From positions 1,341-65,340 of the forward strand of contig PDUO01000120.1 of assembly GCA_003008705.1 (NCBI GenBank): a DNA stretch of 64,000 bases. The letters are read 5' to 3'. Within the stretch, counting starts at the first letter, position 1. The number at the start of each line of letters is the position of its first letter. Made by a program: the position numbers and the translations under genes. Shown piece by piece: positions 14,193-25,015 of the stretch. This DNA comes from Pezicula radicicola (Eukaryota > Ascomycota > Leotiomycetes > Helotiales > Dermateaceae). The notes below the pieces were generated by a model. It was given only the letters and a program-made list of their open reading frames with translations. It made no database searches and was not told the origin of the DNA.

Positions 14193-14906
14193 GTGTTCTG
14201 TGAAGAAGCTATTGTGTGCGAGAAGAGCCTACTTTATAGTGGGTAATCACATGACTATTCCTATGGATATTCACCATATTCAACGCACCCCTGAAGAGGC
14301 ATATGAGGAGTCCATGTTGTAGCATGTTGACGATGACAAACAGCTCTCTTTATACGTGATTTTATATGAGTTTCAACCCTTGTTTCCATATCCGGGATGG
14401 TACACCCCTAAGTGACATCACCCCTGAAACTGTATATCCTCCCTTATATGAATCCTGCAATAACTAGACTTTGACTTGCGTAATTGACTTGATTTGATTC
14501 GATTGGAAGAGGAGGAGGAGGAGGATTGCGGGACGGGTTGACTTGACTGACTGACTAACTAACGAGCGAATTGACTTGGTGAATGACTCGATTTCCTCTG
14601 CATAACGTGACGGCTTATTAAGGTGAATTGAATTGGGTTTGACACGCTACGTAAAGCAACACTTTTGACTTGAATTGACTTCGAAGAGCGACCATATCTC
14701 TTGATGTCGGTGACTCTGGTGACTCTGGTTACTCTGAAAGGACTATTGACACGCCGACGTGGTTTGTGCAGAAGCTAGTTGTCGTACTAGAAAACGGACA
14801 GAAGACTTGATTGATTGACTGATTGCCTTATTTCGATTCAGCGACGAAGAGCTGTCCGGGCTCATGACCTGTTGAATGGTAAGGTCACTTGGGACAGCAC
14901 CATGTG

Positions 14907-14930
14907 GGTGGCAGAGTGGTATTGTATTCT
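14907..14930 (+). repeat. 24-bp repeat, copy 2 (tRNA A-box-like)
   Basis: Second copy of the 24-bp word at 14169-14192, 738 bp away in direct orientation. It may be a SINE-like remnant or a small local duplication; the flanks do not align further. Confidence 0.5.
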
Positions 14931-15356
14931 CTGACCCTGCGGTATTCAGGATGGCTTTAACAACCTCAGCAAAAATAAGCTTGAGAATTTCATTGATATC
15001 CTCAATGACAAATTTTCTAAGCAAGCATCTGGTTCCAAAGTTAGCAAGATGACCATCAACCTAAGGGAACCTGTTATCAACTTGTCCACATTTGTGCTAC
15101 AGTTTTTGAGGAGCTGGAGCAAAAGAGCTCCTACCTGCGACGATTGTAAAGATTGAGTCCCATCTTAGTAGCTGTACGATATCTGCCGACCTTGCTGCAT
15201 CTTCGACGAGTCGACATGCTCAAGGTGGGAAGACGAGAAAGCCATGGTATTGGTTATGGCGGATGGGTGCAGTGTAATACGAGTGGTGGCGATGGCGATA
15301 ATGATACTGACTAGAGGTAACATGTCACTGGGCATCCCTTTCAACCACTAAACATA

Positions 15357-15986
15357 GTGGCATCGCATTCTCAGTGGCAAGTAGCATCACATTCTTATGC
15401 CTCCTCCTTCCCCACCGCCTATCCTGACGCGAGCAATGTTCTCTTCGACTCTTCGGCCCAGATCGTCCCAACCGTAGCATGCAGTTCCATTTTGCCTTTG
15501 TCACTTGCTGGTCTGGTCACGGATAATCACTTGGTTGGCATAGTTGGTTCTCCAAGTCCAGAGACAAACAGCGCCTGTCCCCCTGACCCAGACAAGATCC
15601 TGAGACGTGCCACCTACTACTTCCACCTCCCACCTCCCACCGCCCACTGCTTCTCCCTTATCTTTCCTACTCAGGATTACAAAGTAGTCCCTGACTCGCC
15701 AGCATCACACACCCTGGCATCTTTCAAAGAAGAGAAAGCACAATATAACGACGATTCGGATGGAATAGCTAGAGGAGCGTTGGATCAGCGTGAGAAGCCC
15801 GATGCAGCATTTCGACATCGGCCTTTACCTCCCGCTTCGCTGCCATCCCCTTGGAACATCTACGTAACGGCCGAAAGGAAGCTCTTCCCCGCAGTGTCAA
15901 CAAACCTTTGCTTGATTCCGCATCGAGTCTGTATACCTACCGCCTTGGTTTTCCACAAGTCATGTCGTATAAGCGAGCAGATGTAG
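15357..15986 (+). CDS. Hypothetical ORF, doubtful
   Basis: A 209-codon open frame. It is rich in Ser, Pro, Ala and Thr, shows no signal peptide, no membrane segment and no domain I recognise. It may start with GTG in the given frame (the annotated Met at 15357 corresponds to GTG), so a true ATG start is lacking near the 5' end. The length is above chance for this composition but coding character is weak. It could be a spurious frame in a leader or an intergenic tract. I would keep it only as a candidate for expression evidence. Confidence 0.2.
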   Translation: MASHSQWQVASHSYASSFPTAYPDASNVLFDSSAQIVPTVACSSILPLSLAGLVTDNHLVGIVGSPSPETNSACPPDPDKILRRATYYFHLPPPTAHCFSLIFPTQDYKVVPDSPASHTLASFKEEKAQYNDDSDGIARGALDQREKPDAAFRHRPLPPASLPSPWNIYVTAERKLFPAVSTNLCLIPHRVCIPTALVFHKSCRISEQM

Positions 15987-17128
15987 TAGGAACACAAGCT
16001 GTACATATATATACAAGAGGGAACGAGGATTGAAATGTTTGACGATGTCCCCATACAACTACAACCCAACCCACACCCGGATAGCCATCCAAACCAAGAC
16101 ATACCTTGCTACCGGTGACGCTTTTCGACCTGAGAGGCGGGCGAGCGAGGTTGAAAGGAGACCTTGAATGCACCCCTGGAGTAGGGATGCCATATCCTGT
16201 TCATTGAATTGGGTATTCAATCACCTGCCCTCGCCCTTTCTTGTATTAACGCTTTAATAGAATCCTCTGAATTTCCCATTCCTACTCCCCATCGATCTCT
16301 TCCCCAGCGGGCTCATCCGGATAAGGATGGCTATATAGGTCATCGCCGGCCGCAGGGGAAGGTTCCAATTGTATAATGGTGGCGAATCTCCCAGCTTTCT
16401 GGGATATTCAGCTTGTACGCCAACCTTCCTGTTCACTCCGTGATTTAGAAAGGTCCGGCGTACTGTTGGCCTATCTTCTTGGAAGGTCGGGACGGGAGTT
16501 TGTATCTTTTGTGCAACTTAATCAACGCTCAGTCACCTACCGCCAGGAACATCAAAGCATGTTGCCTATCGTAATACAGTTTTGCCGTCATCTATGGCTT
16601 CAGCAGCCGCAACCATAGAAGCCGGTGGGTGAGATATATAGCAATTCGAAGTGCCAGCAGACTCACTATCGATAGTTCAGGAGCATCAGGAACATTATAT
16701 TGATCAACAGACCCTTGGCTTGTATTCACACATCGGCCGAGGGGCATAAGCTGAACAACATGAGACAGGTCTAGCCTCAGAGTTGCCTATACGATTTTTG
16801 GTAGTATATTATTCAGAAACTAAGTGTACTATCATTTAGGGGTATGTTATTTTAAATATACTAAAAGGGGTAGAAATATATACAAAAGATAGTTGTTTAT
16901 TATTATCAAGATACTACAGCGTGGACTTTCTCATATACCTCTTTAGGGGTGTATTGAATTCAGTGAATATTTAGGAATAGTCATTTGATCGTCCTATTCC
17001 TACAAGTAGGTCAATTCTAGCACTCTAGCTTCCACACAGAACACACACATTAAAACCCCATTGCCACCACATGTTGCTGCTGTCTATATTCCCCCCCATT
17101 CAACACATACTATTACAATTTACAACTT
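15987..17128. other. Intergenic stretch
   Basis: No frame of interest. Short frames at 16254-16436 (minus) and 16376-16618 (plus) overlap in antisense and lack recognisable features. 16.80-16.92 kb is AT-rich. Confidence 0.5.
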
Positions 17129-17282
17129 CTAACTCCTTTGCCGTCTATTACGTTGTACCTTTCTTTTCTTCGCCGCCTTCTTCTCAGTCCTCTTCATTCT
17201 TCGAATAACTCTCTCAAAAAAACCCTTCTTTAACCACCAAGAATCCTCCGCACATGCCGGTGGTTGAAATGTAACCCTCAAG

Positions 17283-17900
17283 TCAAAAGGATCCTGAATA
17301 TGATACCCAGTAGCGCTTACTCTTGTTTGTTCGTTTCTTGGACCCATTGATAGTATAATACTCTCTGGTTCTGTTGGCGTTTCCCTTCTTCTTCCCATTC
17401 GCCTTGTAAATATCCACTAGTGTTTCCTTCAACTCTTCTTCAATCTTTTTAACGCTCTTTATGGTCTTCTTCAGTATATTCAAAGCCGTGTAGGACGAGA
17501 CAGTAGGATTGTGAGTTTCCGAGAAGCACTTCGTTTGTACTTCGAAATGACCAAGGATATCGCATATTAATCGGATGTTAGGAGCTTGCGAAGCTAGGAG
17601 TTGACTGTCGCTCTTTGTTAAGAGTTGATGGTGGAACCAGGTACAAATATTGATATGTTGCTTTCCAAGGCTTTGCATACAGTGCAGGAGTCTGAATGAA
17701 GCTGTCTTGTTGATTGTCTCTGTGACCTCCCAGTCTGATGCTGTAAGGGTGATGGTACATCTTTGGGCCAAGTCCTGGCGGGCTTTGTAGATATTCCTGG
17801 ACATCTTTCTAAGAACTGCCATGTAAAAGATGTAAGAAGACGAAAGGATGTGATGGGCGACGATTTGTTGACTTGACCTAGGCCTTGCGATATAGCGCAA
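17283..17900 (-). CDS. Hypothetical helical, Lys-rich protein
   Basis: A 205-codon frame without a domain I recognise. The middle (about residues 55-150) looks like amphipathic helices with a conserved-looking SDWEVTETINKTASFRLL start. The end is Lys-rich (KKTIKSVKKIEEELKETL and a basic tail). A second minus frame, 17129-17398, overlaps the 3' end and continues in a plausible protein style (around DPFDLRVTFQPPACAEDSWW, then a basic tail), so the true C-terminus may be reached through an intron near 17.36 kb. I could not fix its splice sites. The layout recalls N-terminal helical parts of fungal STAND proteins but the match is too weak to name. Confidence 0.35.
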   Translation of the reverse strand: MRYIARPRSSQQIVAHHILSSSYIFYMAVLRKMSRNIYKARQDLAQRCTITLTASDWEVTETINKTASFRLLHCMQSLGKQHINICTWFHHQLLTKSDSQLLASQAPNIRLICDILGHFEVQTKCFSETHNPTVSSYTALNILKKTIKSVKKIEEELKETLVDIYKANGKKKGNANRTREYYTINGSKKRTNKSKRYWVSYSGSF

Positions 17901-18189
17901 GTTTGACTTGGTTTGTTAGGTCAATTTAGGAACACTTGCAATATCTTCTTAATCTCGAATATAGCATAGTAAGTTCATCTACAACCTGTTGTTGGGGTAG
18001 GTGTGCTCCTGTTGTTAAAAGTTTCGTTTGTTTTCTGACAAGCGAGAGTAAACAAGAATCAAATTGACATCTACGCCAGGGCTTAGAAATTTAATACAGA
18101 TATTATTCTCTTACTATAAACCCCAAGGGGACTGCCTCCATATCAATCTCACCAACTTGACATAGTATAAGTAATTAATGGTTTAATAA

Positions 18190-18236
18190 TGTCCTCAAAG
18201 TCACGTTTTTCCCTGTCCCCAAAGTCACGTTTCCCC
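18190..18236 (+). promoter_or_regulatory. Tandem CAAAGTCACGTTT boxes upstream of 18369 gene
   Basis: The word CAAAGTCACGTTT occurs twice, about 24 bp apart, some 150 bp before the preferred start codon at 18369. Each copy contains a TCACGT core, a common bZIP/bHLH half-site. Downstream, up to the ATG, the sequence is a CT-rich leader with repeated ATCAACTTC words, as is usual for fungal 5' leaders. Function as an operator is inferred only. Confidence 0.35.
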
Positions 18237-18368
18237 CAAGGCCGAACTTTAGCCAGACTGCTGGCGCACTCAACTGTTTGCTTTCCACTCCTTTATCAAC
18301 TTCATCACTTCATCAACTTTCATCAACTTCTTCAACTTCTTCTCGGCGTTAGCCTTGGACTCGAAAGC

Positions 18369-19253
18369 ATGCCGCGTAGAAAGAATAAGAATCGTCCATC
18401 TAGGCACAATAAGCCGGCCCCAGCAACACAATGCGATGATTCCATCGCTTCGAGCGATGCAACCACAAACAGAAGCGAAGCATCGACATCACCAACACCA
18501 ACAGTGTCGACCGAATTTACGCCTCCTCCAAAGACAGAGGCATCCTTGGTGCATTGTGACACTACACCGAGTCGCTCTGCCAAAGCCCATTCTACACCAA
18601 CTGTACTGGAGAGTTACGACGTCCCTGCAGACTGGGTTCCAGATCCCAATTTTGACGGCTTGTTGCTTCCGACTAATCAGAAACTCGTCTGTTCCCTTGC
18701 TGAGTTCGACTTTAACGAATGTCTTCAATCCCGGACACTTATCTACGAACTATCAACCTTGATGGAGAAAAACACCCTTTTACCACCTCCCGAAGCGAGC
18801 GATATTTCGCTTGGTACACTCAATGGTCTCAACATTAGCTTGGAGATTGAGCCGGCAATCTTTCCCGATTCCCTTAACGATACGACGTCGGTCGCTCGAG
18901 ACTACCAAGACTACCACCCACTTCTCCGCAACCTTATCCTTAACGGCAACTCTCACGAACGCCATGCAGTTTTACTCGGAAGGGTTCGTGCTGGATATCG
19001 GACAACTTCGTGGGTTGTGATGATGATCAACTCTCCCGGCAAGCCACTCTATGCCCTTCGCCCAACGAGTAACAAAGACGATGCTGTTGTAGAGATCGTG
19101 CATCTCTTCTCAGCAGACAGCTCTCAGACTGTCTTCCAAATTGGCTTCTGTAATACTTTAGAAGCAGTCTCAGAGCTGAACCCGGTTTCTGTTGCTTCTA
19201 ATTGGTCAAGCAGAGTCTACGGTGACTATAAAGATTTTAAAGATCACTGTTGA
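18369..19253 (+). CDS. Conserved-looking hypothetical protein
   Basis: An intact single-exon frame. I prefer the ATG at 18369 (294 residues, starting MPRRKNKNRPSRHNKPA) to the in-frame ATG 60 codons upstream, because the upstream part reads as a translated CT-rich leader. The first 30 residues are basic and could be a nuclear signal. Residues about 30-90 are a disordered Ser/Thr/Pro stretch. From about residue 95 the protein looks folded (around DVPADWVPDPNFDGLLLP, then RAGYRTTSWVVMMINSPG), with no signal peptide or membrane helix. I do not recognise the family. Possible nuclear or cytosolic protein; function unknown. Confidence 0.55.
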   Translation: MPRRKNKNRPSRHNKPAPATQCDDSIASSDATTNRSEASTSPTPTVSTEFTPPPKTEASLVHCDTTPSRSAKAHSTPTVLESYDVPADWVPDPNFDGLLLPTNQKLVCSLAEFDFNECLQSRTLIYELSTLMEKNTLLPPPEASDISLGTLNGLNISLEIEPAIFPDSLNDTTSVARDYQDYHPLLRNLILNGNSHERHAVLLGRVRAGYRTTSWVVMMINSPGKPLYALRPTSNKDDAVVEIVHLFSADSSQTVFQIGFCNTLEAVSELNPVSVASNWSSRVYGDYKDFKDHC

Positions 19254-19534
19254 ACTGAAGAGGGGTCAAAGATCCCAAACTCCCTCTCTTCTACTGGATA
19301 CGGCGCATGGAATGGGCTGGTGTTGATAAATGTTTACGCAGAGAGTTTGAAGTTAGGAAGTAGGAGTAAGAAAGTGAAAGACATTGCAGCAACAGCTCTA
19401 GTTGCTCAATTCCCGGCGATACGACCGACACTTTTAGCGAAATCTTCTGTAGCAAATTAATTGTTGCGTTATTGTATAATAAGATATATGAAAATATTTC
19501 TATAGGTGACATCTTACAGTGAAGATTGTTGTCT

Positions 19535-19654
19535 ACGAAGAGAAAAATTGACAGAAGGTATTTAGTAGACTGCTACATGGCATTACTTTGCTTGTGACAT
19601 CTGATTTATGCAGTAAAACAGCCTGTTCAATTCACCTTCCCGCCATTTCGACTA
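19535..19654 (+). repeat. 120-bp dispersed repeat, copy A
   Basis: Aligns without gaps to 27570-27689, with 10 differences in 120 bp. This copy keeps G and C at most differing positions and is the less mutated one. It lies directly before a DUF6536-type gene relic. The copies may be ends or internal parts of one repeat family. Confidence 0.85.
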
Positions 19655-19659
19655 GACAA

Positions 19660-20160
19660 AGGAAAGGACTTCGAATATCTTCTACCTCAAAAGGAGTCTC
19701 GCAGCTGAAATATTTTCTGTCTGTACCATTTCGCTACTCGGTTCCACTGTTAGTTATATCAATCCTACTCTATTTGCTTCTCTCGCAAAGCGTCTCTCTC
19801 GTCGCCATTACTTAAAGCGCTCTTACAACCACTGATAATTTCAGTAAAGCCACCGGCGTGACCTTATTATCTAACTTCACATGCGGATATGCGCCCATTG
19901 CAATCATCCCTGTTACTATCTTGGCACTGCTCATGACTGCTTTTGCCGTCCTCCTAGGGTTTACGGAGGTTCCCGCCAAAAGTCGTAATAATACAAGCTC
20001 CGAAGCCTGTAGCATAGGGCTTACAGCGGGCGATGCCCTGTAAATACATCTAACGCACAGCGATACGCCGACAATGTGCAATTCCAAACCGGCCGGCCAC
20101 TTCCCTTCGGCTCCATTCCAAAATCATCACCCCAACTCCTCACTGCCGCTCCATGATCCC
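19660..20160 (+). pseudogene. Relic of a DUF6536-type fungal membrane protein (C-terminal part)
   Basis: Two plus-strand frames (19588-19815 and 19858-20043) read consecutively like the end of the large DUF6536 membrane proteins of filamentous fungi: a segment around YFLSVPFRYSVPLL, then LLLSQSVSLV, then after a frame change FTCGYAPIAII with a long hydrophobic helix, then a C-S/I-A-like motif (SEACSIGLTAG). The family normally has several membrane segments and is 600-800 residues long; only the last quarter is present here. A stop codon (TAA after SLVAIT) and a frame change break it. No start region is found upstream, where the 120-bp repeat sits instead. Named from family memory, so moderately sure. 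Confidence 0.5.
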
Positions 20161-20386
20161 TGGGCGCAGGCTATTGGGCTACACCCTGCTTGGCCGATTC
20201 TTCCTGCATCTGAAGCCGCGCACTATGACGAGATTAAGTGCTGGCTTTGCAGAACGCCTGTGCCTGGCCAGAATTTAGTGTGTTGGAGTTGAGAAAACGT
20301 CTGAGCCTAAGGTCCTCAGGCCTTATGGTGGCTATAACATTCGCGTTTCTTGAAGAAAAATACCGGTCATGGAGTAAGAAACATAA

Positions 20387-23300
20387 TCAAGTCTGACGCG
20401 ATTTTGACGACGAGCCTTTGCTTTTCTTCTTCGGTTTGCTTTCAGTCTCGTCGTCGTCTTCGTCCGCTTTAGCTTTCTCTGAATTCTTCGACGACGAAGC
20501 CTTCAACTTGTTACTAGACTTCGCTTTTACTTTAGTCTTGACTGGTTTTGGTGGTGAGGCTGGCTCCTCCTCTTCCTCCTCCTCCTCCTTCTCCTCCTCA
20601 CATCCAGAAGAGCCCTCTACATCATCATTTGAATGTCCAGAACTCACAGACACTTCAGCCTCGGAAACTTCCTCGTCGTCGTCGGTCACACTGACAGTGT
20701 CGTCCGTCAACTCCTCGTCGAGGATTTCTTCCTGTCTTACTTTCTTCCTCCCCAGCCCAGCGCTATTCCTTCTCTGTAATGGTGGTGGAATGGAATTATT
20801 AGGAGGTCGCATGGCTCTCGTTGGTGGTGTCCATACGACCCCCTCCTCAATGATTCCAGAGTCTTGACTGTATTCGCCCCACGTATCAATCCGAGTCTTT
20901 TCCTCTTGAGCAAGCTGAGCGTCATCCTTGCCTCTCTGCGTGTCCTTGAGGTACTGGTCAAAATCTCTCGATGCCGCAGCAACAGTTGCAAACTGCTTCC
21001 GACTCAGGACAGGTTTCTCGCCTGGCCTTGAATCGTACTCTGCAAGCGCAATGGCGGTTTGAAATGCATTCCGAATTTGCCTGCCGTTCCAGTTGAGAAA
21101 TTTGGCCGCCTTCAGCTCATTGAAATGCTCCTTCGAGTATCGCAGGATGGCCTTTTCTTCGATGATGAAGTCTTTATTCTCTCGCTTGAAGTCGGCCTTG
21201 ATGCGCTTGATGTTTCTTTTCCAAATCTCGTAGGTTGAGGTTTTGTCGAGCTTTGGATAGTACAAGGCGATGTGGATTCGAGATTTGAATGCGCGGTCAA
21301 TATTTCCCACTCGGTTTGTGGTGAGGAACAGGATACCCTAGAATCGTGTTAGGCCTATTTGCAACATATATAGGGTATGTATACTCACACTGTAGTATTC
21401 CAATGTTCTCAGAAACACTGCGGTAGGTCAGCTCTTTCCATATGGCTTTCTGGCAATTCTCTCAGGGGTCGCTTACCAGACACAATAGCGTTCCTCGTTA
21501 GGTCAGAGCTGGTCCGCCTGCTCAGAAATACGCTAAGATAGTGTTAACAGGTGTGTTCCAAAGCTCTGAGAAGACTTACTCGGCTTCATCGAGGAGAAGA
21601 ACACATCCCCATTTGTGCGCAAGCTGAAAGTTCCTTTCGAGGTTCCCCTCAACACTCTCTGCAGTATCCCCGATATCACCACAAGTGACTGGGAATAGTG
21701 GACGTTTTGTGTGATCTGCAACACATTCTGCTGTGCTCGTTTTCCCTACGCCTGGCTCTCCATGCAAAAGAATGATGAGCCCCTTTCCTTTGCCTCTCAC
21801 CAAATCAACCGAAGACAATGCCCCCTCCGGAGCATGGCCCTGCTGAGGCTTTCGTGCATGATTCTTAACCAGGGCCAGAACGGTTTCCTTTACAGTTGGG
21901 TTTATGACCAGATTATCCCAGCCGTCGGCGTATTCGACATCTTGGACCCGATCAATATCAAAAGTGGCCCATTTCCGAGATCGCAAAGCGAAGCCGTATA
22001 CTTGGCACGGCAACAACACCTTCTGGTTATTTTTGAGATCACCGACATCATCAACAATATCCAAAAAGTGCTTGTCGTTTTGCATCAGAAGCTCTTCGAA
22101 ATATTGGTCAACTTCGTAGTCAGGAAAGACAATGTCGTTTCCACAACAACCTTCAGTGCCGCACCTTGGACACAAACAGGCATATCCCGCGTGAGTTTCG
22201 CGTGTGTCATGTCGTACGAGCGTGATTGGTGAAATCACAGGCTGGCACTCCGGCATTTCAGGAAAGGCCAGTTTGAAGTCGATAATGATTTGCGATTCGA
22301 TCTAATGTCAAGCGGTAGTTAGAACCAAGAATCATGATGTCTCAGCATTCACCATAATGACATACCTGTTCTGGCTGTTTATCAAGCGTCAGTCCCTGGT
22401 ACTGCATGTGTGCAGTTTTTGATGGATTGGACAGCGAAGCAAATCTCTTCCCACGTTTAAGTAAGTCCTTACGCAGTTTGATATGGTTTGGATCCAGAGT
22501 CAGGGGGTAGACAGGAAGGCTGGTAATTTCCTTTTCGCCTTCGAATTTGCGGATGATAAAGGTCTTGCTGATTGGACCAAACTGTGCACCGTCGAAATCG
22601 AAGTAGACACATTCGAGCACAAACGCCTCCTTAGAGTATCCATCATCTTTCAACTTTAGGGGTGCAATTCCCGCTGGAAGGTCGCGTTCCCTGCCTGATA
22701 CCTGGATGTCGCGGCCGCCGGTGAACTTCAAGACGCGGTACCTACAAAGTTTCACTGTCTTAGCCCTCGTTCGTTGAATATCTCCCTGGGACTAAGAGGA
22801 AGCATGGGGGTATCGAGGTAACTCACAGTTGTACTTGTCTTGCACTCTGGTTTCGTACTTCCTGTCCATACCGAAAGACATGCCAGAGATCTCCAAATGA
22901 GACCTTTTGCGACGTACCGGCCTCCACTCCTCGGCGAAGCTCAACAGTCGGGCCAAGATCCTTGGTCAAAACTTCCTTCAGAAGCTGCATCTGCACCAAA
23001 GCCTCTGGAGTTTCGGTCTCAGCATTCGGATCAGCATCCTTTTTCTCTTCCAGCTCATCTTTTTTTGCTTCCACATCATCGCTTGAGGTGTGCTCGAGTT
23101 TCTCAGGTTCTGATATGTATTAGACACGTACTGTTTCAGGCATGATCAACTCACCTGAGTTCATCGATTTTGCGGCCAGCTTATCTTCGAGTTCTTGAAG
23201 GAAAGAGAAGATCTTGTCGACATAGGCAACCAACAGCTTAAATGGCCTTATCAAGACCAACTGATGCTTATGAACTCCAATCGTAACCTTTTGTTCGGTG

Positions 23301-24115
23301 ATCCGTTCCAATAGTTTCAACATAAGCGATGAACGGATTCGCAGACGCCATGGCACGTACAAAGCTGGGTCAATTTCCGTGCTCACTTCATTGCGGTAGC
23401 CCCAACTTGGGGCGTTTAATACCTGAGGTTCTTCTATGAGGATTTCGATGACGTTTTTCCGAACTGAGTCGATTTCCAGTCCATGGATCCATTCGTTGCG
23501 GGCGAGCATAAATTCCGGTACATCTACTTTTGCTGAAAATGCCGTCCAGGACATATGCTTGATGGATGCGTGATGTGGCAGAGGGTTCATGATGTCTTTG
23601 TCCTCGTCTTCAGCGTCCTCGGAGTCTTTTGGAGGAAGCTTCAGGAGTATGTGGACGTGCTTCTCTAACTCCTTGAGTCGATCTTCAACCAACTGGGTGT
23701 ACATGTTGGATTGAATCGCCAGCCTCGAAGCCTTGCCCTTTCTCTCCTCCAGCTGAGTGTCATACCAGCTATACCTGCGCCACTTGACAGTGTCACTGAG
23801 TTCTTCCGCCAGATCTTCTTCGTCGACCTCGTCGTCATCATCTGGATTGATCAACGGTTCTTGGGTCAGCCGATCTTTCGACTCCACGTCCGTTGTTGCT
23901 GCAGCTGCCGTCGTCTCGTCTTTTTTCTCTCCTGTCTTGGTTTCGGCCTCCTGACTGTCATTTTTTGTCGAAGAACTACGATCCGGAGTTTCGACATTTG
24001 CGGAAGACTGCGAAGAGTCTGTCTGGACACCATCCGTGGATGAGCGGTCGCTGGACGGATCCGAAGATGAAGCGGCATCCTTGATGGCCGCAACTGTGTC
24101 GGCCGGGTCCGGCAT
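20387..24115 (-). CDS. AAA+ ATPase, fungal DUF7025-type
   Basis: Seven exons (24115-23155, 23109-22827, 22741-22366, 22301-21580, 21532-21477, 21417-21389, 21337-20387) keep one frame of 1125 residues. Introns are 45-85 bp. Residues 1-140 are acidic and disordered, 140-560 form the conserved non-catalytic region of this fungal family (start around RRYSWYDTQLEERKGKASRL), and about 555-600 contain a Cys-rich patch (CLCPRCGTEGCC). The ATPase core follows: Walker A GEPGVGKTST near residues 721-730, Walker B VLLLDEAD near 775-781, sensor region LFLTTNR near 815. The last 200 residues are Lys/Ser and Glu-rich, with an uninterrupted Glu run. Proteins of this type are predicted remodelling ATPases of unknown substrate. 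An ATG 18 codons upstream is possible. It is divergent from the STAND-like gene at 25016. All motifs are intact. Confidence 0.9.
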
Positions 24116-25015
24116 TGCAGCTTGCTGTTCCTTTTTGGTGGACGGGATAATGCAAGATCGTGTGTACAACAGTTGGAGAAGTGTAGAGGAAGCAAAAATC
24201 CTCGGTGCTGCTCTTGTTTATAAGTCATTCTCAACTCGGCCTACAAAACGAGTAGTTATGTGATAGGTTATACGAGGGTTGGCGTAGAATAGGGGGCTTG
24301 ATACCCGACAAAAGGATCACGAAGAATGGGTCCTTCCGCTTCAAGAGCCGCCTGCATGTTCAATCCTGCGGCTGAGGAGCGCTGTACTACAATGCAACCG
24401 GCCGTCTCTACGTGCAAGATACGTATTGGCTATTGATAGAGCCTCATTTGGACGGAATTCGTCGTGGTTGGACAAGGTTGGCCCTTTGACTCCAACTCCA
24501 GGGATCTCAGAAGGCGCTGCTGTTGCCGCCCCAATATCGACACACTCGGTGATGCTCAGCCCCGTTAGCGAGCAAATGAACGATGCCTCCTGCCGCTCAA
24601 TATGCAAGCCACCTTCACAGTTGGCAAAATGCTTCCAAAACGAGCGTCAGAGCTGAGCATCCATTATCTACCCTTGCGCGTTTTCCAAGCTTCCACTCGA
24701 CCCTATGCGGAGAAGCACTCCTTATCAACCCCCACAGTTTAGAACCATGTGTCCTACCGCGTTGACCTGCAAGTGCGGCACAAATATGGCGCAGCCCAGC
24801 ATTCATAGATGTTCTTGGAAGGGTGTGTGTGCAGAACTTTTCCAAGGTCGTAATCGTTCCGCGGCTGGCTACTTCCATGGTTCTCAGAGAATTCCGAAAG
24901 ACTCTCTTGCGTAATCAGTCGTCTTTGGTTTCTTTCTCGAGACGGAAGGAACTTTTACCATCGCCTTTGGCCTTTGTTGTGTTCACACGCGAGGCCACTT
25001 TTCCTTGCAGCGACC
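24116..25015. promoter_or_regulatory. Shared upstream region of AAA+ ATPase and STAND-like genes
   Basis: About 900 bp between two divergent start codons. Short antisense frames within it (24341-24607, 24426-24656, 24615-24878) show no domain. No repeated motif was evident. It presumably holds both promoters. Confidence 0.45.

Larger units (their letters stand above)
8585..15356. other. Long gene-poor region
   Basis: About 6.8 kb of moderate GC with only short frames (for example 9655-9861, 11206-11487, 11575-11796, 13262-13735 on plus). None shows a domain I recognise or joins convincingly with neighbours. Frames opposite the His/Gly-rich GGTGGT tract near 8630-8690 are products of simple sequence. 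Several low-complexity patches occur: CT and AC microsatellites at about 12.0 kb, AAACC units near 13.3 kb, and scattered TTGACTTG words at 14.47-14.70 kb. I see no reliable gene. Confidence 0.5.

Noticed and set aside
18189..18368. 60-residue N-terminal extension of the 18369 gene
   Set aside because: Reads as translated CT-rich leader (repeated HFINFHQ-like words); the ATG at 18369 has a normal basic start.
20418..20867. 149-codon plus-strand Ser-rich ORF
   Set aside because: Antisense to the acidic, Glu-rich tail of the AAA+ ATPase; the Ser runs are reverse reading of the GAA/GAG codons.
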